Origin: a virus
DNA: 30,488 nucleotides
IMG/VR virus record: IMGVR_UViG_3300042368_001365
Location: 1-30,488 of that record
Direction: 5' to 3' (one strand)
Under the pieces are notes generated by a model. The model saw nothing but the letters and a program-made list of their open reading frames with translations. It searched no databases and was not told the DNA's origin. Made by a program: the position numbers and the translations under genes. This document shows, in pieces, positions 9,778 to 17,388 of the stretch (position 1 is the stretch's first letter; each line of letters starts with the position of its first letter).

Positions 9778-10367
9778 TGCCTTTAACAATAAGCGACTAC
9801 AAAAATTATATTGAAAGTCGTAAATTTGTTCAGAGTCCTTCAAATTACAGAATGACAATTTCTCCAGGAGAAACTAATTCTGGTTCTTCTCCAACTATGG
9901 TTTTATATCCAGATAGTGTGTTATTACCTGGAAGAAATTTTATTAACACTCCATTTGCATATTATGGTCCAGAATTTACACTACCTCTGAGAAGAGAATA
10001 TAATGAATTATCTGTAAATTTTATTGTATACCAAGATTGGATTGAACGTGGATATATTGAAACCTGGATGGATGCAGTTATGCCTTATACTAAAGTAAAT
10101 TCGGGTGTTCAATCTTCAGATATATTTCCAAAAGATTTAATCAAACGACTAAGAACGATTCAACTTGAATTTTATTCAAGAGAAAAAATAGAAGAAAATG
10201 TTTTATGCGCATTTACATTTTTTGATGCATATCCATTATTAATAACTCCAACTTCATTTAGTGCTGATAATTCTGGTTATACAATTTTTACTGTTAATTT
10301 TAGTTATCGTTATTATAAAATAAATAATATAACACCAGCGACAACACATCAAAATAGGGACATGTAA
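9777..10367 (+). CDS. 54: Baseplate tail-tube initiator gp54-like
   Basis: 196 residues. The central and C-terminal parts have the tail-tube fold pattern shared by gp19 and gp54: FTLPLRREYNELSVNFIVYQDW, an ETWMDAVMP segment, then CAFTFFDAYPLLITPTS and YTIFTVNFSYRYYKI at the end. gp54 sits on gp48 and is the first ring on which tail-tube protein polymerises. It follows gp4 and precedes a gp26-like gene, consistent with a block of central baseplate genes. A second tube-like protein role cannot be excluded. Confidence 0.75.
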   Translation: MPLTISDYKNYIESRKFVQSPSNYRMTISPGETNSGSSPTMVLYPDSVLLPGRNFINTPFAYYGPEFTLPLRREYNELSVNFIVYQDWIERGYIETWMDAVMPYTKVNSGVQSSDIFPKDLIKRLRTIQLEFYSREKIEENVLCAFTFFDAYPLLITPTSFSADNSGYTIFTVNFSYRYYKINNITPATTHQNRDM

Positions 10368-10369
10368 TT

Positions 10370-11089
10370 ATGATTCAAAAAACATTGATCGACAGCTTAC
10401 CACGTTTTTCTTTTAAAAGACCAACTACAAATAAATTAGTTTATTTTAGACCAATATTAGTAAAGGAAGAAAAGAAACTACTTATGTGCCAAGAACTTGG
10501 CACAAGAAATGATATTATTTCTGGAATAACAGAAGTATTAAGTTCATGTTATTATGATATTAATATTGAAACATTACCTACATATGAATTTGATTATTTT
10601 TATGTACAACTAAGATCAAAATCTGTAGGTGAAATAATTGATGCTAAATTTATATGTCCAGAAACCAATGAAAAAATAAATTTAAATCTAAATTTAAATG
10701 ATATTAAAATTACAGGTCTTGAAAAATATTCGAATAGAGTAAAAATATCTGACGATTTAATTTTTGAATTTAAACCACCTTCATATAGTGATATAGAAGA
10801 TTTTGAAAAGAAAGACTTTTCTTATGATGATATGATTAAATTAACTGCTAGATGTTTAACAAATATTCATAAAAAAGATGAATCAATTGATGCAAATAGT
10901 TATACTGAAGAAGATAAAATCAACAGTATTATGTTATTGACACAGAAGCAATTTGGTAAAATTATAGATTATTTTGATAATCTACCAAAATATGAGTATG
11001 AAATTGCTTATACGACTTCAGATAATATAGAAAGAAAAATTGTTTTATCGGGTATTGACGATTTTTTCACATTAGCCTCAGTCATATAA
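10370..11089 (+). CDS. 26: Baseplate hub protein gp26-like (T4_baseplate family)
   Basis: 239 residues (T4 gp26 is 208). The segment ETLPTYEFDYFYVQLRSKSVGE near residues 67-88, followed by a CPETN loop and FKPPSYSDIEDFE, resembles the T4 base-plate protein family (gp26). In T4 this gene product is required for assembly of the central hub. The gene begins 2 bp after the gp54-like stop; the ATG lies in 'aattATG' with no strong Shine-Dalgarno, suggesting coupling. Family assignment is by motif memory and position. Confidence 0.7.
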   Translation: MIQKTLIDSLPRFSFKRPTTNKLVYFRPILVKEEKKLLMCQELGTRNDIISGITEVLSSCYYDINIETLPTYEFDYFYVQLRSKSVGEIIDAKFICPETNEKINLNLNLNDIKITGLEKYSNRVKISDDLIFEFKPPSYSDIEDFEKKDFSYDDMIKLTARCLTNIHKKDESIDANSYTEEDKINSIMLLTQKQFGKIIDYFDNLPKYEYEIAYTTSDNIERKIVLSGIDDFFTLASVI

Positions 11090-11094
11090 GTCTA

Positions 11095-11277
11095 ATGTCA
11101 TATTTTGACTTAAATTTCCAAATGATGCAACATCACAAATATTCATTAAATGAAATTGAATATATGATGCCATGGGAAAGAGACATATATGTTGAACAAC
11201 TGAGGCAGTACATAGAAAATGAAAATTTAAAAACATTACAAGAGACAGCAAATAAGAAATCTAAGGGTGTAAGATGA
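11095..11277 (+). CDS. Small tail/hub assembly chaperone-like protein
   Basis: 60 residues: a short all-helical protein with MMQHHKYSLNEIEYMMPWER followed by DIYVEQLRQYIENEN. The 'HxYSLxExxxMxPWExxxYxxxL' pattern is found in small phage tail chaperones and in genes that follow gp26 in marine T4-like phages. It may be the functional counterpart of T4 gp51 (hub assembly catalyst) although it is much shorter, so I give no symbol. It starts 5 bp after gp26 and its TGA overlaps the next start (ATGA). Confidence 0.6.
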   Translation: MSYFDLNFQMMQHHKYSLNEIEYMMPWERDIYVEQLRQYIENENLKTLQETANKKSKGVR

Positions 11278-12608
11278 AAAATAAAAAAATAGAATTCGAA
11301 AAACTAAAAAATAAACTTAAAAAATTATTTTTTAAAAGACTAATACAAGTCGAAAGTTTTAATAATTCTATTAATTTAATTAAAAATGTTCCATCAGAAG
11401 AAAATAATGAAAAAACATTTGATAAAGTAGTTGCTAATACTAAAGATAAATCTTTTATTGTTGTAAAAAATATAAAAAATGAAAATTTTGAACCAAAAAA
11501 TATAGAAAAAATCAATAATATTATAACTTATTCATCAATTTCTAGCAAATCTGATAAAAAACAACCACTTAAATTGGAATATGATAAGAAAAACGCAAAA
11601 AATATTGGTTATAATCAAAAAAATATAGAAAAACATCAATTAGATAAAATTTCTCTAGAACCAAATAAATCAGAAAGCTCAAGTTCAAAATTTATTTTAA
11701 ATAAAAATATCAATAACTCAAAAAATACAAATAAAACTTTTGAGTTATTCAAAAATTATAATATAAAATTAATTACAAAACCTGAACAAATTAAAAATTT
11801 AAATATACAAAATATTTACAATCAAGAGTTTGAAATTGATGAGAAAAAAATAACAATTCCTTCTAAAGAACAACTTAAAAAATTACAAAAAAACGTAAAA
11901 TTAAATAAAGCCGATCTTAAAAAAGGAAATAATGTACAATTAAATAAAACCGTTATTGAAAAAGGTAATAATATACAATTAAATAAAACCGTTATTGAAA
12001 AAAGTAATAATGTAAAATTAAACAAAAATAAAATTGAATCTCAAAGATCAAATATTCAAAAGATTGAAAATCATACATCGTATGTGAATAAAAATAACTT
12101 AATTTCAAATAAACAAATTCAAAATAAAAATTATGTAATAAATTTTTCTAAATTTAATCCAACTAATATAGAAAAAAATAAAATAATATATGCACTACCA
12201 GCTTACCAAGAAGGTACTGGTGGTCCTACCACAACCGAAAGTATAGGTAAGATTCATAAAGGTGAAGTTATTTTAAGTCAAAAAGAATCTAAATCATTTT
12301 CTGAACGATTGATGAAAAATACACCAAATACGAATCTTTCAATAAATAAACCAACTAGCACATTAGAATCAGATTCTGAACAATCTAAAAATAAAATGGA
12401 AATAGAGGAAGGATATAATCCAGACAAGCCTTTAATTCCTATGAATGAAATTACAAAATCTGAAGTATCTAATAAAATATCTGTAAAAGAAATTGATGAA
12501 CTATATAAACCAGATTTGTTAATAAAAGAAAAAATAGATGCTCCTTTATTCACTAGTTCAGCAATAAAAAAACAGTCGCCTCCAGAATGGAGAACGACTG
12601 TCGGATAA
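11274..12608 (+). CDS. Lys/Asn-rich repeat protein with tape-measure-like C-terminal motif
   Basis: 444 residues of strongly biased composition (Lys, Asn, Ile, Glu, Ser). Residues about 210-255 form tandem 13-residue repeats (LNKTVIEKGNNIQ). Towards the C-terminus the sequence YALPAYQEGTGGP, then GKIHKGEVILSQKES resembles the 'GG...iHkGEavip' end motif of tail tape-measure proteins. Position after gp54/gp26 and the chaperone fits a gp29-type tail-length ruler or hub protein; T4 gp29 is 590 residues. No other domain is visible and most of the chain looks extended or disordered. The last codons contain the terminator of the convergent gp32 gene. The assignment is tentative. Confidence 0.55.
   Translation: MKNKKIEFEKLKNKLKKLFFKRLIQVESFNNSINLIKNVPSEENNEKTFDKVVANTKDKSFIVVKNIKNENFEPKNIEKINNIITYSSISSKSDKKQPLKLEYDKKNAKNIGYNQKNIEKHQLDKISLEPNKSESSSSKFILNKNINNSKNTNKTFELFKNYNIKLITKPEQIKNLNIQNIYNQEFEIDEKKITIPSKEQLKKLQKNVKLNKADLKKGNNVQLNKTVIEKGNNIQLNKTVIEKSNNVKLNKNKIESQRSNIQKIENHTSYVNKNNLISNKQIQNKNYVINFSKFNPTNIEKNKIIYALPAYQEGTGGPTTTESIGKIHKGEVILSQKESKSFSERLMKNTPNTNLSINKPTSTLESDSEQSKNKMEIEEGYNPDKPLIPMNEITKSEVSNKISVKEIDELYKPDLLIKEKIDAPLFTSSAIKKQSPPEWRTTVG
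11901..12041 (+). repeat. 39-bp tandem repeat inside CDS (about 3.5 copies)
   Basis: Units begin at 11901, 11940 and 11979, with a partial copy from 12018. Each encodes LNK-x4-K-x-NN-x2; the second and third copies are nearly identical in DNA. In-frame repeats of this kind change copy number easily, which would alter the length of the encoded protein by 13 residues per step. Confidence 0.8.
12565..12601 (-). terminator. Rho-independent terminator of gp32, inside the convergent gene
   Basis: On the minus strand, ACAGTCG at 12601-12595 and CGACTGT at 12578-12572 pair, with an inner CTCC/GGAG stem, and are followed by a run of seven or more T (12571-12565). The hairpin lies within the last coding residues of the plus-strand 444-residue gene and 25 bp beyond the gp32 stop. 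Confidence 0.8.
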
Positions 12609-12625
12609 TTAATGGATTTTATTGA

Positions 12626-13519
12626 TTAAGCGTTTTTGAATTGTTCAAAATAACTTAATGCATCAATTTCTTCATCAGCAGAATCTTCTGCCTTTGGCTT
12701 TTGCTTAAGACTTGATGGTTTTTGTTGGAAATCATTTTCATCAAGATCTTCAGCAGTCTTTTCATTACCAGCACTGCCTCGAATATCTCCACCAAGAACA
12801 TCATAAAGACGCTTCTTGAGATCATCATAAGACTTGAAATTATTTGGAGCAATGAATTCATTCAATGAATTTTGCTTATTCCAAATAGTTTCAATCTTTG
12901 CATCATCCCCACCAAAAAGAGGACTTGGTGAATCAAATTCAGACTTATCATAATTTGTATATCCACCAATCTTACGCATCTTCAACTTGAAGTTGCATCC
13001 ACCCCAAAAATCAAATGGATTAATTGGTTCCTCATCCTTAAATTCTGGCTTCATCTTTTCTTGAATCTTATCAAAAATCTTTGTGCCATACTTAAACAAG
13101 AAAACCTTACCTTCATTTTGAGGATTTGCTTCATCCTTAATTACAAGGATATTGGAAATATATGTTGTCTTGCGCTTACGATTTCGTGCAATATTCTTAT
13201 CTTCTTCAGAACCAGTGTTCCAAAGTTGAGTATTCAACTCACTTACTGGATCCTTTTGGTTAAGGGTTGTAAGAGAATTTTCAATATACCAACCACCTGG
13301 TCCTTGGAATGCGTGTGAAAAAAGCTTCACCCATGGGCATTCTTCACCGTTGATTTCTGGGAGAAACCGAATCACTGCGAATCCGTTTCCCATCTTATCT
13401 TGTTCCAAACGCCAGAAACGATCATCCTTGTAATCCTTCTTGGATGATTCATCCAACTTCTTCATAAGATCACTAATACTATTCTTTGACTTGTTCTTGA
13501 AATCTTTAAATGAACTCAT
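12626..13519 (-). CDS. 32: Single-stranded DNA-binding protein gp32
   Basis: 297 residues (T4 gp32 is 301). The basic N-terminus (KDFKNKSKNS) matches the cooperativity segment. The core has FWRLEQDKMGNGFAVIRFLP, WVKLFSHAF, LTTLNQKDPVSELN, RNRKRKTTYISNILVIKD and FDFWGGCNFKLK, the OB-fold order of gp32, and the C-terminus is acidic (DSADEEID). It coats replication, recombination and repair intermediates. H69 is kept, but the three cysteines of the T4 zinc site are absent and replaced by a GPGGWYIEN turn. Codons are less AT-biased than in neighbouring genes, fitting high expression. The gene has its own consensus promoter and a structured leader. Confidence 0.95.
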   Translation of the reverse strand: MSSFKDFKNKSKNSISDLMKKLDESSKKDYKDDRFWRLEQDKMGNGFAVIRFLPEINGEECPWVKLFSHAFQGPGGWYIENSLTTLNQKDPVSELNTQLWNTGSEEDKNIARNRKRKTTYISNILVIKDEANPQNEGKVFLFKYGTKIFDKIQEKMKPEFKDEEPINPFDFWGGCNFKLKMRKIGGYTNYDKSEFDSPSPLFGGDDAKIETIWNKQNSLNEFIAPNNFKSYDDLKKRLYDVLGGDIRGSAGNEKTAEDLDENDFQQKPSSLKQKPKAEDSADEEIDALSYFEQFKNA

Positions 13520-13534
13520 ATTTTTTTACTTTCC

Positions 13535-13581
13535 CCGAAGATCTCCTTCGGACTTTTATACACAGGTAGGAACTCCCTACC
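13535..13581 (-). promoter_or_regulatory. Structured 5' leader of gp32 mRNA (two hairpins)
   Basis: The predicted transcript begins near 13580 and folds into GGTAGG-GAGTT-CCTACC (13581-13565) and CCGAAG-GAGAT-CTTCGG (13551-13535). An A-rich unpaired stretch (AAAGTAAAAAAAT) then leads to the ATG. T4 gp32 represses its own translation by binding a pseudoknot plus unstructured leader; this layout is compatible with the same logic, but a pseudoknot is not demonstrated. Confidence 0.5.
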
Positions 13582-13586
13582 ACTGA

Positions 13587-13614
13587 ATTATACTATATTT
13601 AGGTTATATGTCAA
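13587..13614 (-). promoter_or_regulatory. Sigma70-type promoter for gp32
   Basis: TTGACA at 13614-13609, 16-bp spacer, TATAAT at 13592-13587. Both hexamers are perfect. The -35 box overlaps the TGA stop of gp33. Confidence 0.85.
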
Positions 13615-13838
13615 GCAAACGGCAATCGATTTTTTGGCTTTCTAATTAAATTTATTTCCAATCCCTCTTTTTCTATCTTTTCTATTAGAGGTTTAGTTAA
13701 TAATTTTGGAGCCACTGTTAAGTCAATTGACGATTGTTCTAGATTATGAATTACAGCATCAATATATGAATACTTGTAACGCTTAACGGTATCTTCAACC
13801 TTACGGGAGAACTCTTCTTTTGTAATATCAAATATCAT
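13611..13838 (-). CDS. 33: Late transcription co-activator gp33
   Basis: 75 residues. YSYIDAVIHNLEQSSIDLTVA, then KLLTKPLIEKIEKEGLEINLIR lines up with T4 gp33 (MSYLEATTAFLEENSI, then IIEKIQSEAIDENLL). In T4, gp33 binds the flap of host RNA polymerase and links gp55-dependent late promoters to the gp45 sliding clamp. The neighbour gp32 is the same as in T4 (32-59-33), although no gp59 gene lies between them here. The TATAAATA elements in this window are the expected targets. The hydrophobic flap-binding C-terminus of T4 is represented only by RLPFA. Confidence 0.8.
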   Translation of the reverse strand: MIFDITKEEFSRKVEDTVKRYKYSYIDAVIHNLEQSSIDLTVAPKLLTKPLIEKIEKEGLEINLIRKPKNRLPFA

Positions 13839-13872
13839 GGTAATCTTTATATATATTTTATAAGGGTTTTAT

Positions 13873-15150
13873 ATGCCAACAGCCGATACAAGTAGTAACA
13901 TTATTATTACAACATATGATGCCACAGCTATACTTGGAACCGATTATGGTACAAGTGGTACTGGCTTATCATTAGCACACATCCCATTACAAAAAGTTGT
14001 CTGGGGTTCAGATGCCCAGGCTTTCAGAGTAACCGAATCAACGCCATTACCTGTTAGTATTTTAGGAGTAACAGGTGGATCTAATGTTATTGGAGTTACC
14101 TTTGGAGCCATAACTGGTTCTGTTTCTGTAAGTAATAGATCTGGAACATATCTTGTTGTAGGTGGCCCGAGTGGATCAATTAGTGGTTATCAAAGCGTAC
14201 CAGTAACTGGTCATATTCAGGGTACTACAAACGGTATTTTACTAGGAGTTACTGGTTCTGTCAATATAGCAAATACAGTCACTATACAAGGTTTAAGTGG
14301 TGGAGTTGCTGTAGGTATTACTGGTGGAAGACCATTATCAAGTTCAAGAGACAGCGTGACCGTAACAGGATACGTCGGTATATGCGGCGGATTTGGCCTT
14401 GCAGCGGCCACAGACAGTGTTAGAGTCTATGGCTCTGATTCTGGAAGCAAAGTCTTAACGAAGCTCTACGCGAGCGATGGTGCCACTTTAGGGTATTCTG
14501 GTGATGCTCTCAATGTAAATGTGATTGGTGCTGGTATTAGTGCTACAGTCACAATAAATCCAGTAGTCGGTGTAACCAACGGAAACGGTTTACCACTAAA
14601 AGTAATAGGAAGTGGAGTTACTTCAGATAGTCCAATTTTAGTCAAAGGTACTATTGGAAGTGGTGCGATAGATGTTACTGCTACGACTGCTCTTCCTGTA
14701 GGTGTAACTGGTACAGTTGTAATCGATGATGCTGACATTATAAATTCATTAGAATCAACATCAAAACCGATAGTATCAAACTTAGCATCAATAAAAACAA
14801 ATACCTCTGTAATATCAACTATCAATGATAAATTATCTGCTGGTACAATAACAGCTAAAATTACAGAAATAATTAAACCAACAAAACTATACAGTGGTTA
14901 TAAAGATTTAACAACCACTGCAAGTATAATTGTTTCTACATCTACTCCATTGAAGAGTGGTATACACATAAAAGCACCTTTAACAAATATTTCTACAATT
15001 TTTGTTGGAAGTAGTTCTCTTTCAACATCTTCAACGTCTGGATTCCCTCTAGATCCAGGTGAATCAATTTTCTTTGAAATAGACAATTTAAATAAAGTAT
15101 ATGCTTCTTCCGCAACTTCAGGGCAAAAAATTAATTACATTGCTTCATGA
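13873..15150 (+). CDS. Gly/Ser/Thr/Val-rich virion protein with beta repeats
   Basis: 425 residues, almost free of charged clusters, with repeated short beta motifs (VTGSVNIAN, VTGGSNVIGV, ITGSVSVSN, VTGTVVIDD) from residue 60 to about 290, suggesting a repetitive beta-structured shaft or fibre. The last 90 residues (GIHIKAPLTNISTIFVG, then FPLDPGESIFFEIDN and KINYIAS) look like a small beta-sandwich; a similar pattern ends the 125-residue protein at 21516. The start has AAGGG 10 bp upstream. The stop overlaps the next ATG (ATGA). Likely a virion surface or fibre protein; no family recognised. Confidence 0.55.
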   Translation: MPTADTSSNIIITTYDATAILGTDYGTSGTGLSLAHIPLQKVVWGSDAQAFRVTESTPLPVSILGVTGGSNVIGVTFGAITGSVSVSNRSGTYLVVGGPSGSISGYQSVPVTGHIQGTTNGILLGVTGSVNIANTVTIQGLSGGVAVGITGGRPLSSSRDSVTVTGYVGICGGFGLAAATDSVRVYGSDSGSKVLTKLYASDGATLGYSGDALNVNVIGAGISATVTINPVVGVTNGNGLPLKVIGSGVTSDSPILVKGTIGSGAIDVTATTALPVGVTGTVVIDDADIINSLESTSKPIVSNLASIKTNTSVISTINDKLSAGTITAKITEIIKPTKLYSGYKDLTTTASIIVSTSTPLKSGIHIKAPLTNISTIFVGSSSLSTSSTSGFPLDPGESIFFEIDNLNKVYASSATSGQKINYIAS

Positions 15151-16157
15151 TTTCAAAGTCTAATATATCCAAGCAAAATAATAGACCACAAGGACAGGGA
15201 AAAGATTTTATTTCTGTCCGAAGTGGTTCTTTTTATGGATTGAAAATTCAGAAAAAAATACTAGAAGCATCATCATATAAAAGAGGAATTGTTGCCTCTC
15301 CTAATTTTTATTTTTATGATAATGATACTAAGGTGATGATTGATTTTTCAGATTATAAAAATTCTACTACGGATGAGCAGATAAAGGAATTTTTTACTTT
15401 AAATTTAACTGGTCAAACTTTTACAGTTGAGCAATCTGAATGGGTTAATACAGAATTATTTAAAAATAAAATATCATTAAATGGAACATATACAATTAAT
15501 GTTTTTCAGAATAATATTTTATTTGCTAATGTAGTTGATGTTGAAGAATTTGAAACTAATATTAAGAGGTATGATAAAAAGTATTTTGTAGATGTTCCAA
15601 ATTTTACAATATTAGTAAATACAACTCAAGATGATATTCCAATCTCCCATATAGTAAATCATCTTGGAAAAAATTCAAAAAATTCTTTCTCATATCTTGG
15701 GGCAAATATAGGTGACTATGTTTCTTTATCAATATCGTCTAAAAAATTTGAAATTATTGATATTTTTATAGATGAAGAAGGAAAAGAGATTGTTGAAATA
15801 TTGGGTGATTTAAGCATTCAAGATTTAACAACATCATTAACCAATGTTGTGATTTATATCAAAAATCAAAACTTTACAAATATAACAGATTTCGATAATG
15901 TAATTACTGGAAAATGTAATGTTACAAAATCAGGTGTTGCTTTCTGCTACGATAATCAAACAGAACTTCAATGTGAATGTAGAAAAAATAAAAATTTAAA
16001 TGAAATTTCTACTTTTACAAAAGGAATTTATTGTCCAGACGTTGATGTGGTGGTGAAACGAACAACACCAATTGAAGAACTCTCTATAATAGCTAGAGAC
16101 ACTAAAGCAATTTTAAACAATGTAACAACACAGCTATCGCAATCAAGAATACGTTAA
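15147..16157 (+). CDS. Putative virion structural protein
   Basis: 336 residues, coupled to the preceding virion gene by an ATGA overlap. It is beta-rich with many aromatic residues and has a cysteine cluster near residues 255-280 (GKCNVTKSG, CYDNQTELQCECR) and a further C in GIYCPD. The cysteine-rich CxC style resembles that in the giant hub protein of this window. I do not recognise a family. Co-transcription with the Gly/Ser-rich protein suggests a tail or fibre-associated part. Confidence 0.5.
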   Translation: MISKSNISKQNNRPQGQGKDFISVRSGSFYGLKIQKKILEASSYKRGIVASPNFYFYDNDTKVMIDFSDYKNSTTDEQIKEFFTLNLTGQTFTVEQSEWVNTELFKNKISLNGTYTINVFQNNILFANVVDVEEFETNIKRYDKKYFVDVPNFTILVNTTQDDIPISHIVNHLGKNSKNSFSYLGANIGDYVSLSISSKKFEIIDIFIDEEGKEIVEILGDLSIQDLTTSLTNVVIYIKNQNFTNITDFDNVITGKCNVTKSGVAFCYDNQTELQCECRKNKNLNEISTFTKGIYCPDVDVVVKRTTPIEELSIIARDTKAILNNVTTQLSQSRIR

Positions 16158-16375
16158 GATATCTTTATTTCTTTTTTTGGAAATATTTCATATCTTATGG
16201 CAAAGTATTGCTTAAGTTTATCAACAGTAGCCTGTGAATCACAAATAACATTTAGGTAAACTTCATCATTATTTACATCATATGATGAAACTTTACATTC
16301 TTCAATTTTTTCTACATCTCTTTTGGGCTTTCCGCCAAATAATGTAAAGTTGAAACTAAATGATAACTCATACAT
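16154..16375 (-). CDS. Small hypothetical protein
   Basis: 73 residues, convergent with the preceding gene and overlapping it by 4 bp. Sequence is a beta-alpha-beta type mix (YELSFSFNFTLFGG, then YDVNNDEVYLNVICDSQATVDKLKQYF) with no recognised family. An AATAAATA element lies 5 bp before the ATG with no Shine-Dalgarno, the geometry shared with other late genes here, which favours a real gene. Confidence 0.5.
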   Translation of the reverse strand: MYELSFSFNFTLFGGKPKRDVEKIEECKVSSYDVNNDEVYLNVICDSQATVDKLKQYFAIRYEIFPKKEIKIS

Positions 16376-16380
16376 AAAAT

Positions 16381-16388
16381 TATTTATT
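16381..16388 (-). promoter_or_regulatory. Late promoter-like AATAAATA, 5 bp before ATG
   Basis: AATAAATA read on the minus strand, then ATTTT, then the ATG at 16375. By the T4 rule (TATAAATA at about -13 to -6) transcription would start at the ATG itself. Confidence 0.45.
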
Positions 16389-16393
16389 TAAAT

Positions 16394-16425
16394 AAAAAAA
16401 CCCAGTTGATTTCTCAACTGGGTTT
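16394..16425 (-). terminator. Rho-independent terminator
   Basis: AACCCAGTTGA (16399-16409) pairs with TCAACTGGGTT (16414-16424), loop TTTC. On the minus strand the stem is followed by seven T. It terminates the membrane-protein gene that ends at 16442. Confidence 0.85.
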
Positions 16426-16441
16426 CGAAAAGTAAATTAAT

Positions 16442-16789
16442 TTACTTTCGTTTTGAGTCTAGACTATCTAGACGATTATGTACTTCTTGAATCTGCTGAT
16501 CATAAAAACGATTAGAATCAGTATTCAAATCATTCATTTGATCTTCAATGAATCGGAATCGTTCCCATACAGATCGCATTTCTTCATTGAATGAATAAGC
16601 TTCATCACGCTTCTTAGCCTCTGACGGCGTAGATAGACAACAAAGAAGTGTGCTGACAGCAATAAGCCCTACACAAACAAGACTTCCTATAGGTATTACT
16701 TGTGTATTCTTTGTGTAATATGAAGCAATAAAACTAAAAACTAAAACGGCCAATGCCACGATAGATAGAACAATACTTGAATTACGCAT
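16442..16789 (-). CDS. Small protein with two membrane helices and a helical tail
   Basis: 115 residues from the ATG at 16789, chosen because AAGGAGAAAAT precedes it; the longer frame upstream reads through tRNA-Arg. Two hydrophobic segments (about residues 6-24 and 33-52) form a hairpin, followed by a soluble, charged, probably coiled-coil tail (FRFIEDQMNDLNTDSNRF, then IQEVHNRLDSLDSKRK). Size and topology would suit a lysis or membrane-remodelling role, but no family is recognised. It appears to be co-transcribed with the tRNA directly upstream from the sigma70-type promoter at 16933 and ends in a strong terminator. Confidence 0.65.
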   Translation of the reverse strand: MRNSSIVLSIVALAVLVFSFIASYYTKNTQVIPIGSLVCVGLIAVSTLLCCLSTPSEAKKRDEAYSFNEEMRSVWERFRFIEDQMNDLNTDSNRFYDQQIQEVHNRLDSLDSKRK

Positions 16790-16806
16790 ATTTTCTCCTT
16801 TTAAAG

Positions 16807-16881
16807 CACGGGTGATAGGGATCGAACCTACATCATCCAATTACGGTACTTCTGCTTAGAAGGCAGAGCCGATACACCCGC
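16807..16881 (-). tRNA. trnR: tRNA-Arg (anticodon TCT), non-canonical D-arm
   Basis: Acceptor arms GCGGGTG/CACCCGT (with a G-U first pair), anticodon stem TCTGC/GCAGA around loop CTTCTAA (anticodon TCT, codon AGA), and T-arm GTAGG-TTCGATC-CCTAT are clear. Only 7 nt separate the acceptor from the anticodon stem instead of a normal D-arm, while 19 nt fill the variable region; the total is still 75 nt. TA(T)CGG before and CCGTA after the anticodon arm can pair, extending that arm. No CCA is encoded. AGA is a common Arg codon in this AT-rich phage. Confidence 0.65.
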
Positions 16882-16905
16882 ATCGAAACAACTACTTATC
16901 TATAT

Positions 16906-16933
16906 ATTATACACAAAGGTTCAATTATGTCAA
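16906..16933 (-). promoter_or_regulatory. Sigma70-type promoter for tRNA-Arg and membrane protein
   Basis: TTGACA at 16933-16928, 16-bp spacer, TATAAT at 16911-16906. The -35 box overlaps the start of the opposite HNH gene. Confidence 0.75.
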
Positions 16934-17388
16934 GATGTCTTTACTGTAATAATATTACCAATAACCCAAAATTTTGCTCAAGATCCTGTTCTGCTAAAAT
17001 TTCTAATAAAAATCCAAAAAGAAAAGTTAAAAAATTATGCAAAACATGTAATAATAAAATACAATCTAGTAGAACTTACTGTAAAGAATGTTTTATAGAA
17101 TTTAATTCTGCTAAAGATTTAACATTAAAAGAAGCAATTTATGATAAAGGTCATAAATCATCTGCATTCGCTTTAGTTAGAGCAAGAGCAAGAGCAACAA
17201 ATAAAATTAAATCATCTTTCAAATGTGAACATTGTGGTTATGATAAACATATTGAAGCTTGTCATATAAAACCAATAAGTTCTTTTCCAGAGGATACTTT
17301 ATTGAGTGAAATAAACCATGATCAAAATTTAATTGCTTTATGCCCAAATTGTCATTGGGAATTTGATCATGGTTTATTTCAAATATAA
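16927..17388 (+). CDS. HNH endonuclease with zinc ribbons (probable homing endonuclease)
   Basis: 153 residues. Four cysteine pairs in the N-terminal half (CLYCNN, CSRSC, CKTCNN, CKEC) form zinc ribbons. A C-terminal HNH core follows: CEHCGYDKHIEACHIKPIS, INHDQNLIALCPNCHWEFDHG. It lies alone on the plus strand between minus-strand genes and is more AT-rich than they are, as expected for a mobile free-standing endonuclease. AAGG precedes the ATG by 8 bp. It would cut DNA in phages lacking the insertion. Confidence 0.85.
   Translation: MSRCLYCNNITNNPKFCSRSCSAKISNKNPKRKVKKLCKTCNNKIQSSRTYCKECFIEFNSAKDLTLKEAIYDKGHKSSAFALVRARARATNKIKSSFKCEHCGYDKHIEACHIKPISSFPEDTLLSEINHDQNLIALCPNCHWEFDHGLFQI

Noticed and set aside
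14217-14825. Minus-strand open frames within the Gly/Ser-rich virion gene
   Set aside because: Low-complexity shadows; the plus-strand gene has a Shine-Dalgarno and coupled downstream gene.
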